DNA of 64,000 bases from Nigrospora sphaerica (GCA_018287875.1 JAGVVL010000009.1:4092001-4156000); one strand, 5' to 3'. Positions 9,835 to 23,050 are shown, counted from the stretch's first letter. Program-made: numbers and translations. Notes: a model not told the origin generated them from the letters alone.

Positions 9835-12800
9835 CCTACGCATAGCGCCATCATCTCAGCGTTGCCCTTCATCCGCCCGGCGTGGAGAACGGTACGTCCG
9901 TCGCGAATGACGCAATGGCCAGCCGACGTGCGCACTTCCGTCAATCGTCGTCACAGGTACAGTTTATGGAACCGTGACACGCACTCTACTTGATCACGCT
10001 ACCGCGCCTACCGAGCACAACGCGTTTGGCCGTGAAACCCGTAGCCTGGGCGGCTTCGTGGAGGGAACACCCCCAACAACGCACCGGGCGACCTCACAGG
10101 CCAGAGCCGGCGAAAGTGACTGTTCATGCCAGTGGCGAGCGTGTTGTCGGTGTTGCGTGCTGCTAGCTAGCCCAGGCCGTTTGTCCCAGGGGGCTGGCAT
10201 GCAGGTAGGGAGAGACATGGAGGTGTATGGGTAGTATGGATGTAAGTAGTTAGGCCGAGCTATCTTTGGCGAGAGCCAGAGCGCCGCTCACAGCCCGTAC
10301 GACTTTATTTTGGACGGCGGATCTGCGTGCGCATTTCCAGATGGCCAATCCAGCCCATGGTCGGCCACGGTTCGGGGTTCGTGCCGGCGGTTCAATCCAC
10401 CCCCAAGAAATCCAACCTACGCCCATCGTAATTCCTGGTTGCCGGTAGTTGTCGCTGGCGTTTGTCGCGACCGGCACATTGTACGTACCAAGGTACGCAT
10501 CGCGCGCGCATACTACGCGGTACTTAACAGGTACGCCTGGCTGCTGTCGAAAGTAGGTTCGGGCGAGCGAGTCGACCCGGCGTCGTTGTGCTGCAGAAAA
10601 AATCGCGCCCGAACGGAGGCCAAGCCAGACACAGGATTGCGCCCGTACCGACTCGCCTATCCTCGTTATGCACAACGTCGCCGCCGACAATTGGCTCGTC
10701 CGTTTCCGACCCCTCGCGTCTTCGCATCGACCTGGGAACGCCCTCAGCGGCGAGTCGGGCGTCCGCCCGAACGCCCTGGCCTGGTTGGTTGTCTACGACG
10801 TACAGCACGACTGTGAACATAATACCTAGACTCGACGGCCGGCCCAAGAGCCCTGGGTCAGGGCCCTCCTGCCGCCCCCTTTTCGAAAAGCCGCCTGCAC
10901 AGGCAATCAGCCCAACCCCTGTCGGCGTCGGCGTCTGCCCTGCTTCCGAGTGGACAGATTCCCATCTCTTGGTCCCCGCCACGGACGATCCCTTCTCCTC
11001 CGGTACCTTGCAGATACCGCTCGTCTGCGATTCGAGGTTAAATGTGGCTGACAGGGCCCGGACCCGGGGAGCGCAGCGTGAGGTACAGGGATGGACGCTG
11101 GCCGTCCGCGCTGCTGATGCAGACTGGGTGGGGTGGGATGATGATGGGATGGACCAGAGAGGGCTAGTTCTTACCCAGCCATGTACCACAGCAGGCGCTC
11201 GCTCTCTTTTCGCAGAGCACGAGCGCTGCTGGGCCGGCAAGCTTGGGGCTCTTCTTTTCGTTGCGATTGGAAGCCCGGCAGGGATGGGAAGTTGGGGCCG
11301 ACCGCCGCCAATGTCCATCTTAGCCTCGCCCCCCCTCGCCTTCTCCCTCGCCCTGCCCGCGCATGACAAAAAACCGTCCGTACAGGCTCGTCCTCCTGGC
11401 TGGCAGTTTCACCCCTCCCTCGCCCTCAACCGCAACTCACGATGCAATTTGTGTGAATCGCATAGCGCGGGCGCATCGGTCGCACCACGAGACGGGCGCG
11501 CGATCCGTTTCGCGCCCAAGCAGAAAATAGAAGGCCTGCCAGTCTGCCCTTGTTTGCAGCATGGCTACTGGTAGGTGCGTTGTTTGAAACGGCACTAAGC
11601 TCTTAGCGGCGCGTCGCGGGCTTGCCTTTCTGGCTTGCGGAAGGCCAGTAATACGGGTCGGCAATGTGATTCGTCAGTCACAAACTACTAATGCCCTGTA
11701 TTACGAACCCGAGCCTTCGTTCGAAAGAAATCGACCCGAGCTCACAAAGGAGCCAAGGTCGTCCGACACGATACCCCCCCTCACCGGTGGCGTCTCCGGC
11801 CATCGCGGCCCCTCTTTCTCTCTCTCTTGACGACGACGACGACAACGACGAAGATGACGCGGGCTGTCCAGATTGGGCGTGATGCACGGAGGAATTATTC
11901 CCTCCGTCGACCATAGGGCCCGAGCTGCCATCGGAAGCGCCGCGTCCCCCGGGCGTTTGGCGGCGGGGAGGGAGGGCCCTGGTGCACCAGCGTCGGGATC
12001 GCGAAAGCCACTACCACGGCGGGCGCATAGCTGAAGACGGGGGCGGCGGCAATGGGTGGGCGCTGAGATGGGGTCGTACTCTAACATGGCCCTCATCCCA
12101 CAAATGCCAGAGGCGCCGGCACCCATCATTGCTCAATGTGTTTCTGTGCCCCTGTTTGATGAGGGATTGTCTCGATGGCGTGCCACAGCAGGTGATGGGT
12201 CGCCGCCGATGACGAGAAGTGTGTCGGCGGCTCGTTGCTTCTGCGGCCTTGTGCTCCCGTCTGCCCTCAGCCTCTTCTCGGTGCACCAGCGCCGCGGCTC
12301 AGGGATTTCCCGCCAGGCCAATCTCGTTTGACTGGCCTCGCCTCACCATGACTCAAAGCGCCACTCCCAGCTTCCGTTTCCGACCCCTGCCGCCGGCCGG
12401 CCCTGCCAAGGCCTGCGCGGCGTGCGGAACAGCCGGTTTACGTGAGGGGGCCAATATGGCAGTGGCGTACCTCTTGGCCCCGGCCTCTTTCGCGCCCTGG
12501 CGGTCTCGAACACACGTCGCCTCCAGTTTCCCGCCTCCCTCCCTCCGATCTTCCAGATCTATCAGATGGCCGCTGCACTGGTCCGCAAGGGCTTGCCCAG
12601 CTTCGGGTGGGCCCCCTCCCCACAAAGCGAAACGCTGACGCGCCAAAGCACAATACCCGTTGGTGGAAGTTTATTTGGGCTCCAATGCGACCTCAAGCGG
12701 GCTGGGACGGACGGAAACTGGGTAGAGAGTGCGCACGGGGAGTAGGAGAGCCACCCGGACGGGTTCTACGGGCGTAGTATCGATCCCGGCAAACCCTCCC

Positions 12801-14722
12801 CTTCCCGCGACGGGCGGCATCTATCAGGGTATGCCTTTTTTCTCCTTGGCTCGGGGTCGCTCCCGTCAGTGGCGTGGTAGCAGAGGCGGATTCTGCGGGA
12901 AGCGTGGATGGGGACGCACTGGGAGACTGGCACTCTCTGGGGCTACGCAGGCTCGCTCAATGGGTCTCGAGGCGCACAGCACGCACCACAAAGAGGAGGT
13001 ACGGACACGCTAAGCAGACAGAGGGCCGGTCATCCATTCGCACATACGACGTGCCCGGGGCCAATACATGTGAGGTGAGGTAAGGTTCGGATGTCAACGG
13101 GCCATGATGCCATGCCACGCCAGCGCGTTTCCGGGCAAGGAACATTTCGAATCCAAGCAAGCACTGCCGGGCGCAACGCTGGCCAACCGGCCCGCGCACT
13201 TGGGTCGTCTGCTGTTAGCCCGCTCGCGCGGCCTGCACGCAACTGACTCGTTGTCGTAACCTCAGCGGTTTTTTCGTTTTCCCGTTGCCCGTTTCCGCGC
13301 TGCTGGCACGGACAGGCACAGACAGGGAACCGGCGTTCGGTACCTGTTCGACGGGAGCGGCCCAGCCCAATCGTTCACGCGCGCTAATTTCATGGCGTTG
13401 TTGCAATGCGGCCCATCGTCCGGACCGTCGCCAGGGGCTCTTCTTCAGCTCGCTCGCAGGAGAGGAACCAGGTGTCGCCCCCTTTGTCTGCGGGCCGGGC
13501 CAAGCGGGATGGATTGGAAGAAAGCTGCGACGGCTTCATCTCGTCGCGGAGGGGGGAGAGCCCATCTCGCGTGCTTCCTCCCTCCCAGCCCGGTCCCATG
13601 CATCTGTCGTAGATTGTCCGATCAAGGTTCATCTAGAGTACCTTTTTTACGCGGAGGTGCATGCATGAATTACCCCGCGCTCTCGCTACGCGATACACCC
13701 TGCTTGCATTGCTGTCCCTTGAGCGAACCCGGAATCGGGAACCCGACAGGGCTAGAGAAATACTACGCCCCGGACATTGCTGAGGATCCCCCGTTAGGGG
13801 AAAGCCGTCCTGCAATCTAGCGCCATGCAGCAGCCTGCCATCCCGTCGCCTTCGAATGCCACTCTAGCACCTGCTGCAAAGCCAGCGACCAGGGCTGATG
13901 GCACGCCATCCCTGGCATTTTGACCCCGGCCCACCTGCGAGCGACAGCCGCAAGTTGACAAGGTCGCACGCATGATGATGACGGATGGGTGGTGGTCCTT
14001 TTCTTTCATCTTCCTGCAGCAGACGAGTTTCTCCGTCGCCGTCGGGCCCCGCCACGATCCGAGTGTGGACGCGATTGCGCGGCGACGGCCAGAGCAGAAG
14101 GGGCCCAGCTCGGCCGAAACTTGCGTGGCCTATGGGTCGCTGGCGCCCTAACTGGCAGGTTTTGCGCACCTCATCCCAGCAGACGCCCGTCGTCTTCGCC
14201 AACCCCCGCGCCTCGGCGGCGGCGTGGACCCGGGCAAAACGGGGCCCGTCGCTTGCTATACTACGAATTACAACCAGGTTCACCACCACATCAGGCGGGC
14301 CGTCTGCCACGCCTCGGGCGCCAACAAGGCGGGCTGGCTGCGTTCGGCCTTTGCGCCTTCGCCTTGCTTGGACGGGATCGAGGGATTGGCTGAGAGCACG
14401 TGGGCCTGAAGCTGGCCGAGACGCCAGGGTCGCCGTCCCGCCGGGCCCTGAATTGTCTCACGACAACCCAAGGGCACAGAAAGCAAGTCGCCTCCAAGGT
14501 TCCGTCTCGGTCGGCGCAATTCGACGCTCCCCGCGCTCTATTTTGTTCTTCCAACTTTTCTCCGAACAAGACGGGAACCCCCGGGTAGGCGTTCCGCGCC
14601 CCTGTTTGTTTCGGCTGCCGTTTGGATGGCGTCCCGCCGTGATTGCTTCTACCAAGGACGGACGGATTACTGTCCGCGCGATTTACATGCACAAAGAGTC
14701 TTCGTGCTCAGCTCGCTGTATA

Positions 14723-14759
14723 CGCACACGCACACACACGCACACGCACACGCGCACAC
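14723..14759. repeat. (CA)n microsatellite
   Basis: About 37 bases of CA repeats interrupted by several CG steps (cgcacacgcacacacacgca and onwards). A simple sequence repeat with no coding context. Confidence 0.85.
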
Positions 14760-17700
14760 CAGGGCGCCCGCAAAAGCATTCTGCCGGATTCCTCTCGGTT
14801 CCTTCTGCCTCGTCCCACCTCCGTTATGCCCACGCGTTGTTGTGTGGCCTCTGCCTGCTCCGACTGGCCCCAACACTAGCCTGAGGCCATCGTGTCCTGT
14901 TACGAGGGCGCCAGGCGTACCGGGCGGTGATTGTCTCGTTTCGAAGCCGAACAGACAAAGGTAATGCCACTCGAAACACGGCGATAAACCGATCCCGACC
15001 GGCCCCCCGGGCGCTGGGTGAGACACACTCGTCTTGGTGTCCCGGCAGTGCTGCGTTTCTTTTGCAGCTGTCGTGGGTTCAAATCCCCCGAGCCCTAGTT
15101 CACCCAGATCTATCGGGCATGCCACGTCGTACGAGAACGACGGGACACGTTCTGAATCCCTCCCTCTTGCAGACACCGCCAGAGCCGGCCATCTCCTGTT
15201 ATAGTACACGGGCAGTGGGGGCTGAGACAAGCTCGCTTCAAGCCTCTGCGTGCCTTACCGTATGAGCACCGCAGCTTGCACCAAGAGAGGGCGCTGCATG
15301 CACCGTGCCACCGTATAAAGCCAGTAGCTGCCGTCGCTGTTCTCCGACGCTGTCCGAGACAGGCTGCACTCACCAGCCACAATAAGGAGGCCGTCACGGG
15401 CACGCTAGTGTGAAGAGTCGTTGGATCTTCTTGGTCGCATTCCGGCATACCACGTGTTGTTAGTCGCACTGCCTGCTTTGCGTCGCCGTCATCAACTTCA
15501 AGCACTGGCTTTCCTACGCGCAGCAGCCCACACGGGTATTTCCCGTCGCGTATTCTTTTCCCTCCACCACCGGTGCCCGCCGAACACCAGAGATGCTCCT
15601 ACCCACCGGCTGAGGGCCCGGTCTCCTATCCAGGGCGACGTTTCCCCGGCAGACGGCAGTGGCGTCAAGGAGCTGCCTCGCCTACTGCAAACGATATGAA
15701 GTGGCTTGGCTAGCGAGTATGAGGTATATTGCACCGCTGAGCGCCCCCCGCAGCAACTCTATGCGGGGGAGAGCCCCCTTGAACGGGGGATGCTGGAAAA
15801 TGCCTCACTCGTGCTGCACCATGCTTTTGGGCCGGGCAACTTGCCCAACGGCTGGCTCGAGCATAGCCGTTTATTCCGGCAGTTGTCTCGGCGCTTCGCT
15901 GGATTCCACGCAACCGGGAATTGGTCCCTGGCATATGACAAGATGCCATGGGCCTTCGATGGCAGGTTACACAATAGGCCCAGAAGGTGTTACTGGAAGT
16001 TCACGAACCCTCCCAATGACTTTTTGCGGCACCGTTGACATCGGCGCATGCTGCCCGGGCTAGTGATGACCGGACGGCGAAACTATCGTGATCGGGCCAC
16101 GGTGCTACTGGTCACCTAGAAAATCGGAAGGCGGTTCCTCTACTGACGCGTACGGATTCCCACCGCGCCGGACGCCTGCGATGGGTCTGGATGCTGCAAC
16201 ACCCAAGCGTTGCGACGGATACTATAGCAGCCAGTGAGACGCGACGTGGCACAAACAATCTATCACGTCCTTGGTGGACCGCCAGTGAAGGAACACGGCA
16301 GACGCTCAATCCCGTTGTCCAAGCGGACGATAGATGACATCAAAACAGATGACCTAGAGCTTCCCCGGCGTCTGTCTGCCAAAAGGGTTCCCGGGTCCTG
16401 CTGGGCGACACAAGACGCTCCGCAAAGCCAAGTTGCCACTGCAGCAAGACGGCCACACGCAAGGCCGCCCTCTCCCCTCTCTCCCGCCCAACCAAAAAGG
16501 CTTCCTGCAGGTGAAGGGCCGGGCAGCTGCTCGGTCCCGCGGGGTGCCTTTTCCGGGGAAACCCAATCGTGAGCTTACATCGGCTGATCTCCCGCCTTTG
16601 GTGTCACGTGAAAAGGGGGAGGTGGTTCACGACGTCTGCCGCTGCTGCTGCTTCATGGCTTCCGCTTTTCTCGCGCCCGCGCCCGGGAGGAGCCGAGTCG
16701 AATGAACGGGGGGGGGAAACCCCAAACGAGGTGGTGGCACAAGCGCCCAAAGGGCGGGTATGCGGGCCCCTTTCCGTTCAGCAAAGGCCCGCCGCAGATT
16801 CCCGACCACTCCGTGCCGGTTCGCCATGGACGAATCCCAAACCGGGGAGGGGAAAGGACGGGAAGGAGGGGCTTCCGAGTGCCGTCGAGGAGAGTCCCGA
16901 CGGGTGGAGCTTCACCCAGGCGCCGCACGAGTCGAGGGGCATCTCTCTGGGGCGCACTGGGAGCGCCTCGGGGCTCACGCAGGCTGGAGCTGCACGGGGT
17001 GCTGCTGCCGCCGCTGCTGCGTGACGGATGAGAATGGTGCTAGATGGAACCCCGTGGAGGTGCTGCCGAGTGAGCTTTCATGCCCCCGTCGATTCCCGTC
17101 AAGGGGGCCGCTCTCCATCCCCAAGGGGATGCATGCACTCCTTACGGACCCCCCCCAGCCGGCTCCAAAGTCCGTACCGGCGGATCCAACGGACGGCGCA
17201 TGTATACGATCGAGCAGTACCGTGAGCGGAGGGCTACGGACACGGGAAGGAGGAAACTCCTCCGCGGCGTGGCGGGAAGACGCGTTCTCGGGAGGACAGA
17301 CGGGGAAGGGTAGAATCGGGCACTTTGGCGGCGGGGTTTGTTCCCTCGTCGGACAAGAAGCAAGACAAGCCGTCCTCCCACGCTCGAAGCCGTTGAAGAA
17401 TGCGGTCGTCTCCGTACGAAGGGACTGTACGCCGGTCGGAAAGACCCGAGCTCTTGGTTTCCGCGGGACAAACCCAACGTTCTTTCCCCCCTCCGTCGCC
17501 CGTTGCGAAAAGGGCAGAAAAGACGGGGGAACACGGTCGCGCGGCGGCGTGCGAAACCCCGTCGAGCCGTTTTTCCTTCCTTTTTTCTTTTCCAGAAGGT
17601 CGGGCCCCCGAAGTGACTTGTGTAATCCCATCCCCATCCGTGCTACTCCTCCGGGCGCGCCGGCCACCGCGCGGCGGGTCGAGGGCGGTTACCGTCGCCT

Positions 17701-18778
17701 CACCGCCGATCCCATCGATCGATGTCACGTTGCCGGCTGTGCCGTGGCGGCGGTGGGAGCGAGGTGGGGGGAATCGGCGGGCGGGAAGCCGAGCCAGACC
17801 GGCATCCCCTCCTCCGAGCAAGCGCGCCCCGTGTCGCGATCATCGATCGAAAACCTCGTGGTCGCACGGCCCATGACCCAACGGCGGTGACGTGCAAAGT
17901 CCCACGAGCTTCTCCCCTCTAAGGAGCGCGTAGCTGGGCTTGCTTCACCTCGCACCGGGAGGGGCGCACGGGGGCCGTGTGGGCTCGCGGTCGTCAGACG
18001 TCACCGACAAGTTCTGGAAGGTCGTAAGGCCTCGCGCAAGATGACGACGGGCTGAAGTACTGTCGGCTATCCGGGTTCCTTGCGCCGTCGCCGTCCTCTG
18101 GCCTGGTAGTGGTTTTCCCCGGAACCTTGGAGACGGCCACGTGTGCCGTTTTCTCGAGATAGCCCTAGTCGGACAGCGCCGAGATGGCCATGTTGCGGTT
18201 GACCTGGATGGAAATATGCAAGTCCAAGCCTGCTTGCTGGTACGCCCAGGGAGAAAGTAGCGAGCTGGGTACTTACGTCTGGGTACATCATCATCCACCG
18301 CGCTTGGTTTTCATAAAGCTGGCGGTACCAGTGTCAGCAAGGGGGTTTCTGAGTGGAGCTCAGTTCGCGAGATCGACTGAACAAGGCACGTGGAGAAAAG
18401 AAGCAAGCTCTTAATTATATGAAATGTCTATTCCCAAGTTAAAAACCTCTAATTAAGCTATGTACGGTATGTAGGTAAGTAGTCAAGGAAATTGGTCTTT
18501 GCTGTATAGGATCCCATAGTCATCGCGGGTATCTCGTGTATGGCCGACAGTGGGCTCATAAAGCCCACCTCCAGCTCTGTCGTAAGTCCTTTGGGCAGAC
18601 ATCTACGAGGATGGGCCTCGAGGTCGCGGCAGCTGCATACTTCCGGGAAGGGACTCGACGTTCCCCATTAGCCGTCCATTACGCCGCCACATTCACACTC
18701 TCTCCCCCCGCGGCCAGCCTTCCCTGCCATTCCTTTGTCCTTGTCTTTCTCCTCGGGCCCCTCCCAGCACCCGCTGGC

Positions 18779-20740
18779 TTACAGGCCACTGTCGATCTGG
18801 TTGACGACGACGCGGCTCGTCCACTGGTCCCACTCGCGGCAGGTCTGGTAGATTTTCTCGGGGATCTGAAAGTTCATGATCTCTTCGGGGTTGAAGACGA
18901 CCTGCAGGAAGAAGCCCTGGGCGGCGTGCCACGCGATGTGGCAGTGGAAGGCCCACGTGCCCGAGTTCCACGTGTCGAGCTGCACCACAATGTGTCCGAA
19001 GCCCTGCACCATCTGCACGTCGCGGCGCAGCGGGTTCTCCGGCTTAACGATAGTCACGCCGTCCCAGTCGCCCGGGCCCTGCGACAGCACGTACATTTCG
19101 AGGCCGTGGGCGTGCATAGGATGGGGTCTGGGCGGGGGGAAATATCACGTCAGCATAGACCCGAAGTAGTGAGGCGGAGAGAGAAAAGGAAGTACGGGTT
19201 GACTCACGCCGGGTACGGGTTGTTCATGATGATGCGGATAGACGTGTTGCTGCTGCCGTAGTTGTAGACGCCGGCGCTCTCGGGAAAGTTGGTGATGCCC
19301 TCCTTGACGGAGAACAGGGAGGGGGCGTTGTAGTTGACGCGCGGCGACTTGTGGTCCATGGTCCACAGGAAGTTGTCGGACCCGTTGATGATGACGCCGA
19401 TGTCCATGTGCTGGGTGAAGGAGGGCTCGGGCAGGGCGCGGACGCAGAGCGGCGACGTGAGCTCGAGGTCGTCGTTGGCACACGTGTTGGGGTCGGCCAG
19501 GTGCTCCGGCCACGGCTCGCTCGCCGGCACCGTGTTTTCGGGCGTGTCGTCGTACAGGATGGAGGCGCGCGAAAAGCGCTGGCGCGCCACCGAGCAAGGC
19601 GACAGATCCGACCGCAGCCAGAAGGCGCTGCCGCTCTCCGCGTTGGCCGTCACGAGCACATCGACACGCTGGCCCACGCCCAGAGTCACCACCTTGGTCT
19701 CGTACGGCACGATGGGCGTGAAGTCGTTGGCAATGACCTTCATCGTGTGCCCGTCGATGGACACGCGCTCCGTGCCCTGCGCGCCCGAGTTGATGAAGCG
19801 GAGGCGGTGCGTCTTGCCCTTCTGGAACCGGAATTTGGAAAGACCCGCGTGGTTGTTGCAGCGCGTCGCGTCATTCGGCGCCACATTGGTGCAGTCAAAG
19901 TTGTTCTTGCCCTGGATGAGGTTGTTGTCCGAAGGTGTTTGTCCACGGAACCCAGGGGCCATGATATGCTCGACGACCGAGTGGTAATCCTGGTGCCACC
20001 AGTCTGTCTCCCGTTAGTACGTGCTCGGCTGCCCGAACCGGGCCGGAAGGGGGCTCTGTTCATACCAAAGAGCATGATGGGACCGACATCAATGTCGTAG
20101 TCGACGTGGTTGGGCCCGTAGATAACCATAGGACCGAAAAGACCACCGGCGTACTGCGCCGAGTAGTGGGCGTGGTACCACGACGTTCCGTATAGGGTGG
20201 CGCGGAATTTGTATGTGAGGCTCTTTCCGGGGGCGATGGGGCACTGGGTAACACCGGGGGTGCCGTCCTCCCAAGGGGTGTTTTCTTGGAGGAAGCCGTG
20301 CCAATGCATGGCCGTGCCCTCCTCCTCGTCCACGATGTTGTTGGTGACGGTCACTTCGATCCAGTCACCCCAGTTCGCCTCGAGGAGGGGGCCTGGGAAC
20401 TGGTCATTCACCAGCAGAACCGACTTCTCGTAGCCATCAGGAGCAATGACGGCCCTGGAGACGTTGAGGTCGTAGTGTCTAACAACGCCAGTATCCGGGT
20501 AAGTCTGGTAGTTGTCGCGGCACGACGTCTCGGCCGTTTGGGTCCCCCAAGGCGCAATGCCACTGCCGCTATTTCCCAAAAGCCAAAACGGCAAGGTAGG
20601 GGCAAGCAACGTTCCCCATACTGATTTCCTGAACCAGATGTCAGTGACTCGCGTCACCATCGAGCGGGCCATACTCACGCGTTTTGCCTCTCCGCTGTTA
20701 GAGCCCCTGCGAGGCCCCTGCAACTTTCGAAGAAACCCAT
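18779..20740 (-). CDS. Ascomycete laccase (multicopper oxidase)
   Basis: Four exons (20740-20679, 20628-20066, 20003-19208, 19127-18779) give 589 residues; all junctions have GT/AG ends and keep frame. Laccases oxidise phenols at a type-1 copper and reduce oxygen to water at a trinuclear cluster. All four copper signatures are present: HWHG (about 129), [13 protein letters not shown] (171), HPMHAHG (476) and HCHIAWH (535). The residue ten after the type-1 Cys is Phe, where many ascomycete laccases have Leu and where Phe is associated with high redox potential. The protein ends exactly in DSGL, the processed C-terminal plug of ascomycete laccases, with no propeptide after it. The start at 20740 gives a short N-terminal exon followed by a hydrophobic stretch ([14 protein letters not shown]), probably a signal or anchor sequence. 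Expected to be extracellular; possible roles are lignin, melanin or phenol metabolism. Confidence 0.93.
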
Positions 20741-22480
20741 GCTGTCGAGGGAGTGGCTCAAAAGCCACGAAAGTCCAAGTACGTATGTGGGATGTGTTGG
20801 GTAAGGAACGGGTGTGAACGATCTGGATGATGAGGGAAAAGAGCAGCTGACAAGAGGGCCCAGGGACCGACACTTATATTAGAACCTGAGTCTGTCATTT
20901 GATAAGCTCAATATCCCCCCCTGAGCCATGAGGAAATCCAATGCGCACCGAATTAGACAGAGGCGCAGAATTGCAGGTGGTGAGACATGCTGTCGCGTTG
21001 CCGACAGCCTTGCCCTATTTCGAACTGTATTTTGTGCCTTGGGTGGTTGGCCGCCGTCACAGGCCTCGTCGGCATTGCTTTTCGACCGTGAGCACTAAGA
21101 CCAAGACAGCGCTCAGCGGGCCGACCTGGTTCCCCTAATGGAGATCGACATGGTCAGTACAGACTCACGACCGGCTCGAGAAATGACTAAGCATTTTAGG
21201 CCCGGCGAGATGCAACGGCTTGCGAAGAGAGCATGGCGTATGGCCTCATCCAGCCTTTCAATGCGGCTCCGGAGGCGCCCCAGTTGCCCCGACGATGCAT
21301 CGACCATTGACGGGGTTCGCACGCGCCTGATCCGACCATGACAGGGAAAATCGGCAAAGACGAGTGACCTTAACCCCGTATAGTCCAAATTGACCCTATT
21401 GACGGCATACGTGCCATTACAGGCCAAGCCCGTCGTGTGGAGGGCATGCCCTCTCCTCAGAGCTGCCATTCCCTTGCCAATCTCGGGAGAAGCTAAGGTC
21501 GAGTAAGACATCACATAGTCGCTGCTGACGCTCCTCTAATTCGCAAAGTATTCGTATTCGGCATAGCGAGAACAAGCGAGTTACTTCATAAATCGCCCCG
21601 CACCAGCTTTTGAGCTGTGACTTTGTAGAGTTCCGGCACTTGGAGGCACGATTTCCAACCAGGGAGTGGTTCCTGAGATGACCAGTCCTGACTGTCTCCG
21701 TCTGGATCATGGCTTCATCGACTGCTCGAAACCTGGGCGTCGTCGATGAAAGTTTTGCTGGCGGTGGGCCGGCTACCGGGAGACTTACGTAGGGTCCACT
21801 GAGGTCTTGCTCATTCAGATGGGCATATCGCGGAGAACTATCCGGAGGCTGGATGGCCTTAGATCGCAATACCGGATGCACGCAGCAATGTACAGAATGT
21901 ACTTGGCGTTGGCGAGAGGGCCTTCCCGCCTTACGTTCCAGCCTCTCAGAGCGTCTGGGTGGTTGGGCAGTCAGCGCGCGAACAGACCTACCGGAACGCC
22001 CACCCTTTTTCCTCATCTGCACATGATGTGTTGGCAGTGGCGATAGACGGCACAGCAAGAGCCGGTAGTGGCAACGCAAAGAGGTGGTGCTGGTCACCAG
22101 GGCGCCAAGCTGTCCAAGCGGTCTCGGTAGTTCATCGTTGTAGCGGTGATTTCGCCTGTTGCAATGTACTGCATTCCCAACCCCGTTCTGCGCAGGCCCC
22201 AAAGTGTGGTATGCAATTGGATGAGGATGTTCCTGAAGCGGCATCGCTCCGTGGTATTCTCGGTCTGAATTTTTGATCAACAATCAGGGTGTTCTCGTAC
22301 AAGTCGTGTCCCCCAGCATATCTCATGTTCAACGTGTAAGCTGGGTGGCTAGTCGTCCTAAGCACCGCCTTATAATACACGTCCTCGTATAATACAGAGT
22401 GGGCCGTCTTGCTTTCAAGACGGCTCGGCATGGTATTGTGACAGCCCGTTCGTACAGCGTGTCGGTCGCGGGCGACGGAT
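20741..22480. other. Intergenic between laccase and mgr2
   Basis: Contains the laccase promoter side (20741 onwards) and the 3' side of mgr2. One minus-strand open frame of about 280 codons (21417-22283) begins at TTG, has no domain I recognise and looks non-coding. Nothing else is supported. Confidence 0.45.
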
Positions 22481-23050
22481 CTACACGTCGCGGGGTCGGT
22501 AGGCTTGCTGAGCAGCCATGATGTAGGGTCGTCGCTGAGCAGCCATGAAGGCCTGGTTCGCAATGGGGGACGCATCGGATCGGATGACGCTTCCAATGCC
22601 CATGAAGAAGCTTTGGGAGCCAGGGCGATCAGCAAGATCATCAGCCTGTCGGGGGTACGCAAAGAGGACCAACTCACCCAAATGTGGCGCCGGAACCGGC
22701 CATGTACTGGCCCAGAGTGCGCATGATTCCGTTCGTTCCGGCACCGTAGCGGAAAATGTTAACGGTTCCTGTGGCGCGGATTAGCCTGGGTGAGGGCGGG
22801 GGGAGTGGTCGCAGCGCGTACCAAAGATGAAGCCGATGATGACGCCGACGGCTGGAAACAAGCAAGGTCAGCAGAGTGGCAAAGGCATGGGGCAACCCAT
22901 ATCATGACATACTTCCGCCCATCATGGCACCCATCTTCACTACAATCAAGGTCAGCTCCAGCGGCACGTGCGGCTGTAAGTTAGCGGGGACGACGGACTC
23001 TTGTCCAAGGGTGAGGGACCATGGCTTCCGTGGCCGACGGGAACGGGCAT
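22481..23050 (-). CDS. mgr2: Mgr2/Romo1 family TIM23-complex subunit
   Basis: Five short exons give a 109-residue protein: 23050-22999, 22939-22913, 22851-22822, 22768-22678 and 22610-22481. Every junction keeps phase and most donors are GTRNGN-like; the first donor (GTCCGT) is weak. The result reads through the family core: PLDKMKMGAMMGGTVGV, then IIGFIFGTVNIF, GIMRTLGQYMAGSGATFG and FFMGIGSVIRSD. Mgr2 (animal homologue Romo1) sits in the mitochondrial inner membrane, couples the TIM21/TIM23 presequence translocase to the respiratory chain and gates lateral release of preproteins. Two hydrophobic glycine-rich helices are visible, as in the family. The C-terminal extension (ASPIANQAFMAAQRRPYIMA...) is hydrophilic. 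Exons of 27 and 30 bases make automatic annotation likely to miss it. Confidence 0.9.

Larger units (their letters stand above)
7602..18778. other. 11-kb gene-free stretch
   Basis: No protein with a recognisable domain, signal peptide or consistent exon chain was found on either strand. Open frames of 200-370 codons exist (for example about 10.5-11.6 kb and 16.8-17.9 kb), but they overlap on both strands and have biased, low-information composition typical of GC-rich non-coding DNA. Visible contents are simple repeats (9784-9834, 14723-14759), a G-run near 8680 and a tRNA-like fragment near 15050. Part may be promoter of the CAP gene, long untranslated leaders or non-coding RNA; the sequence alone does not say. 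Confidence 0.5.

Noticed and set aside
10524..11574. Long open frames of 281 and 328 codons on opposite strands
   Set aside because: They overlap, are biased to Arg/Pro/Ser/Ala, lack domains and signal peptides, and look like chance frames in GC-rich DNA.
15009..15097. Possible tRNA: B box ggttcaaatcc, a 5-bp anticodon-like stem CTGCG/TGCAG with a 7-base loop and a 5-base variable loop
   Set aside because: The 5' acceptor pairs only partly with GAGCCCT, the A box fails at the Y position, and about 30 bases lie where a D arm should be. At most a tRNA remnant.
16760..17890. 376-codon plus-strand frame with long minus-strand partners
   Set aside because: No recognisable motif; every frame here is open for long stretches because of composition.
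21417..22283. 289-codon minus-strand frame 3' of mgr2
   Set aside because: Starts at TTG, has no domain, and the composition is that of non-coding DNA.
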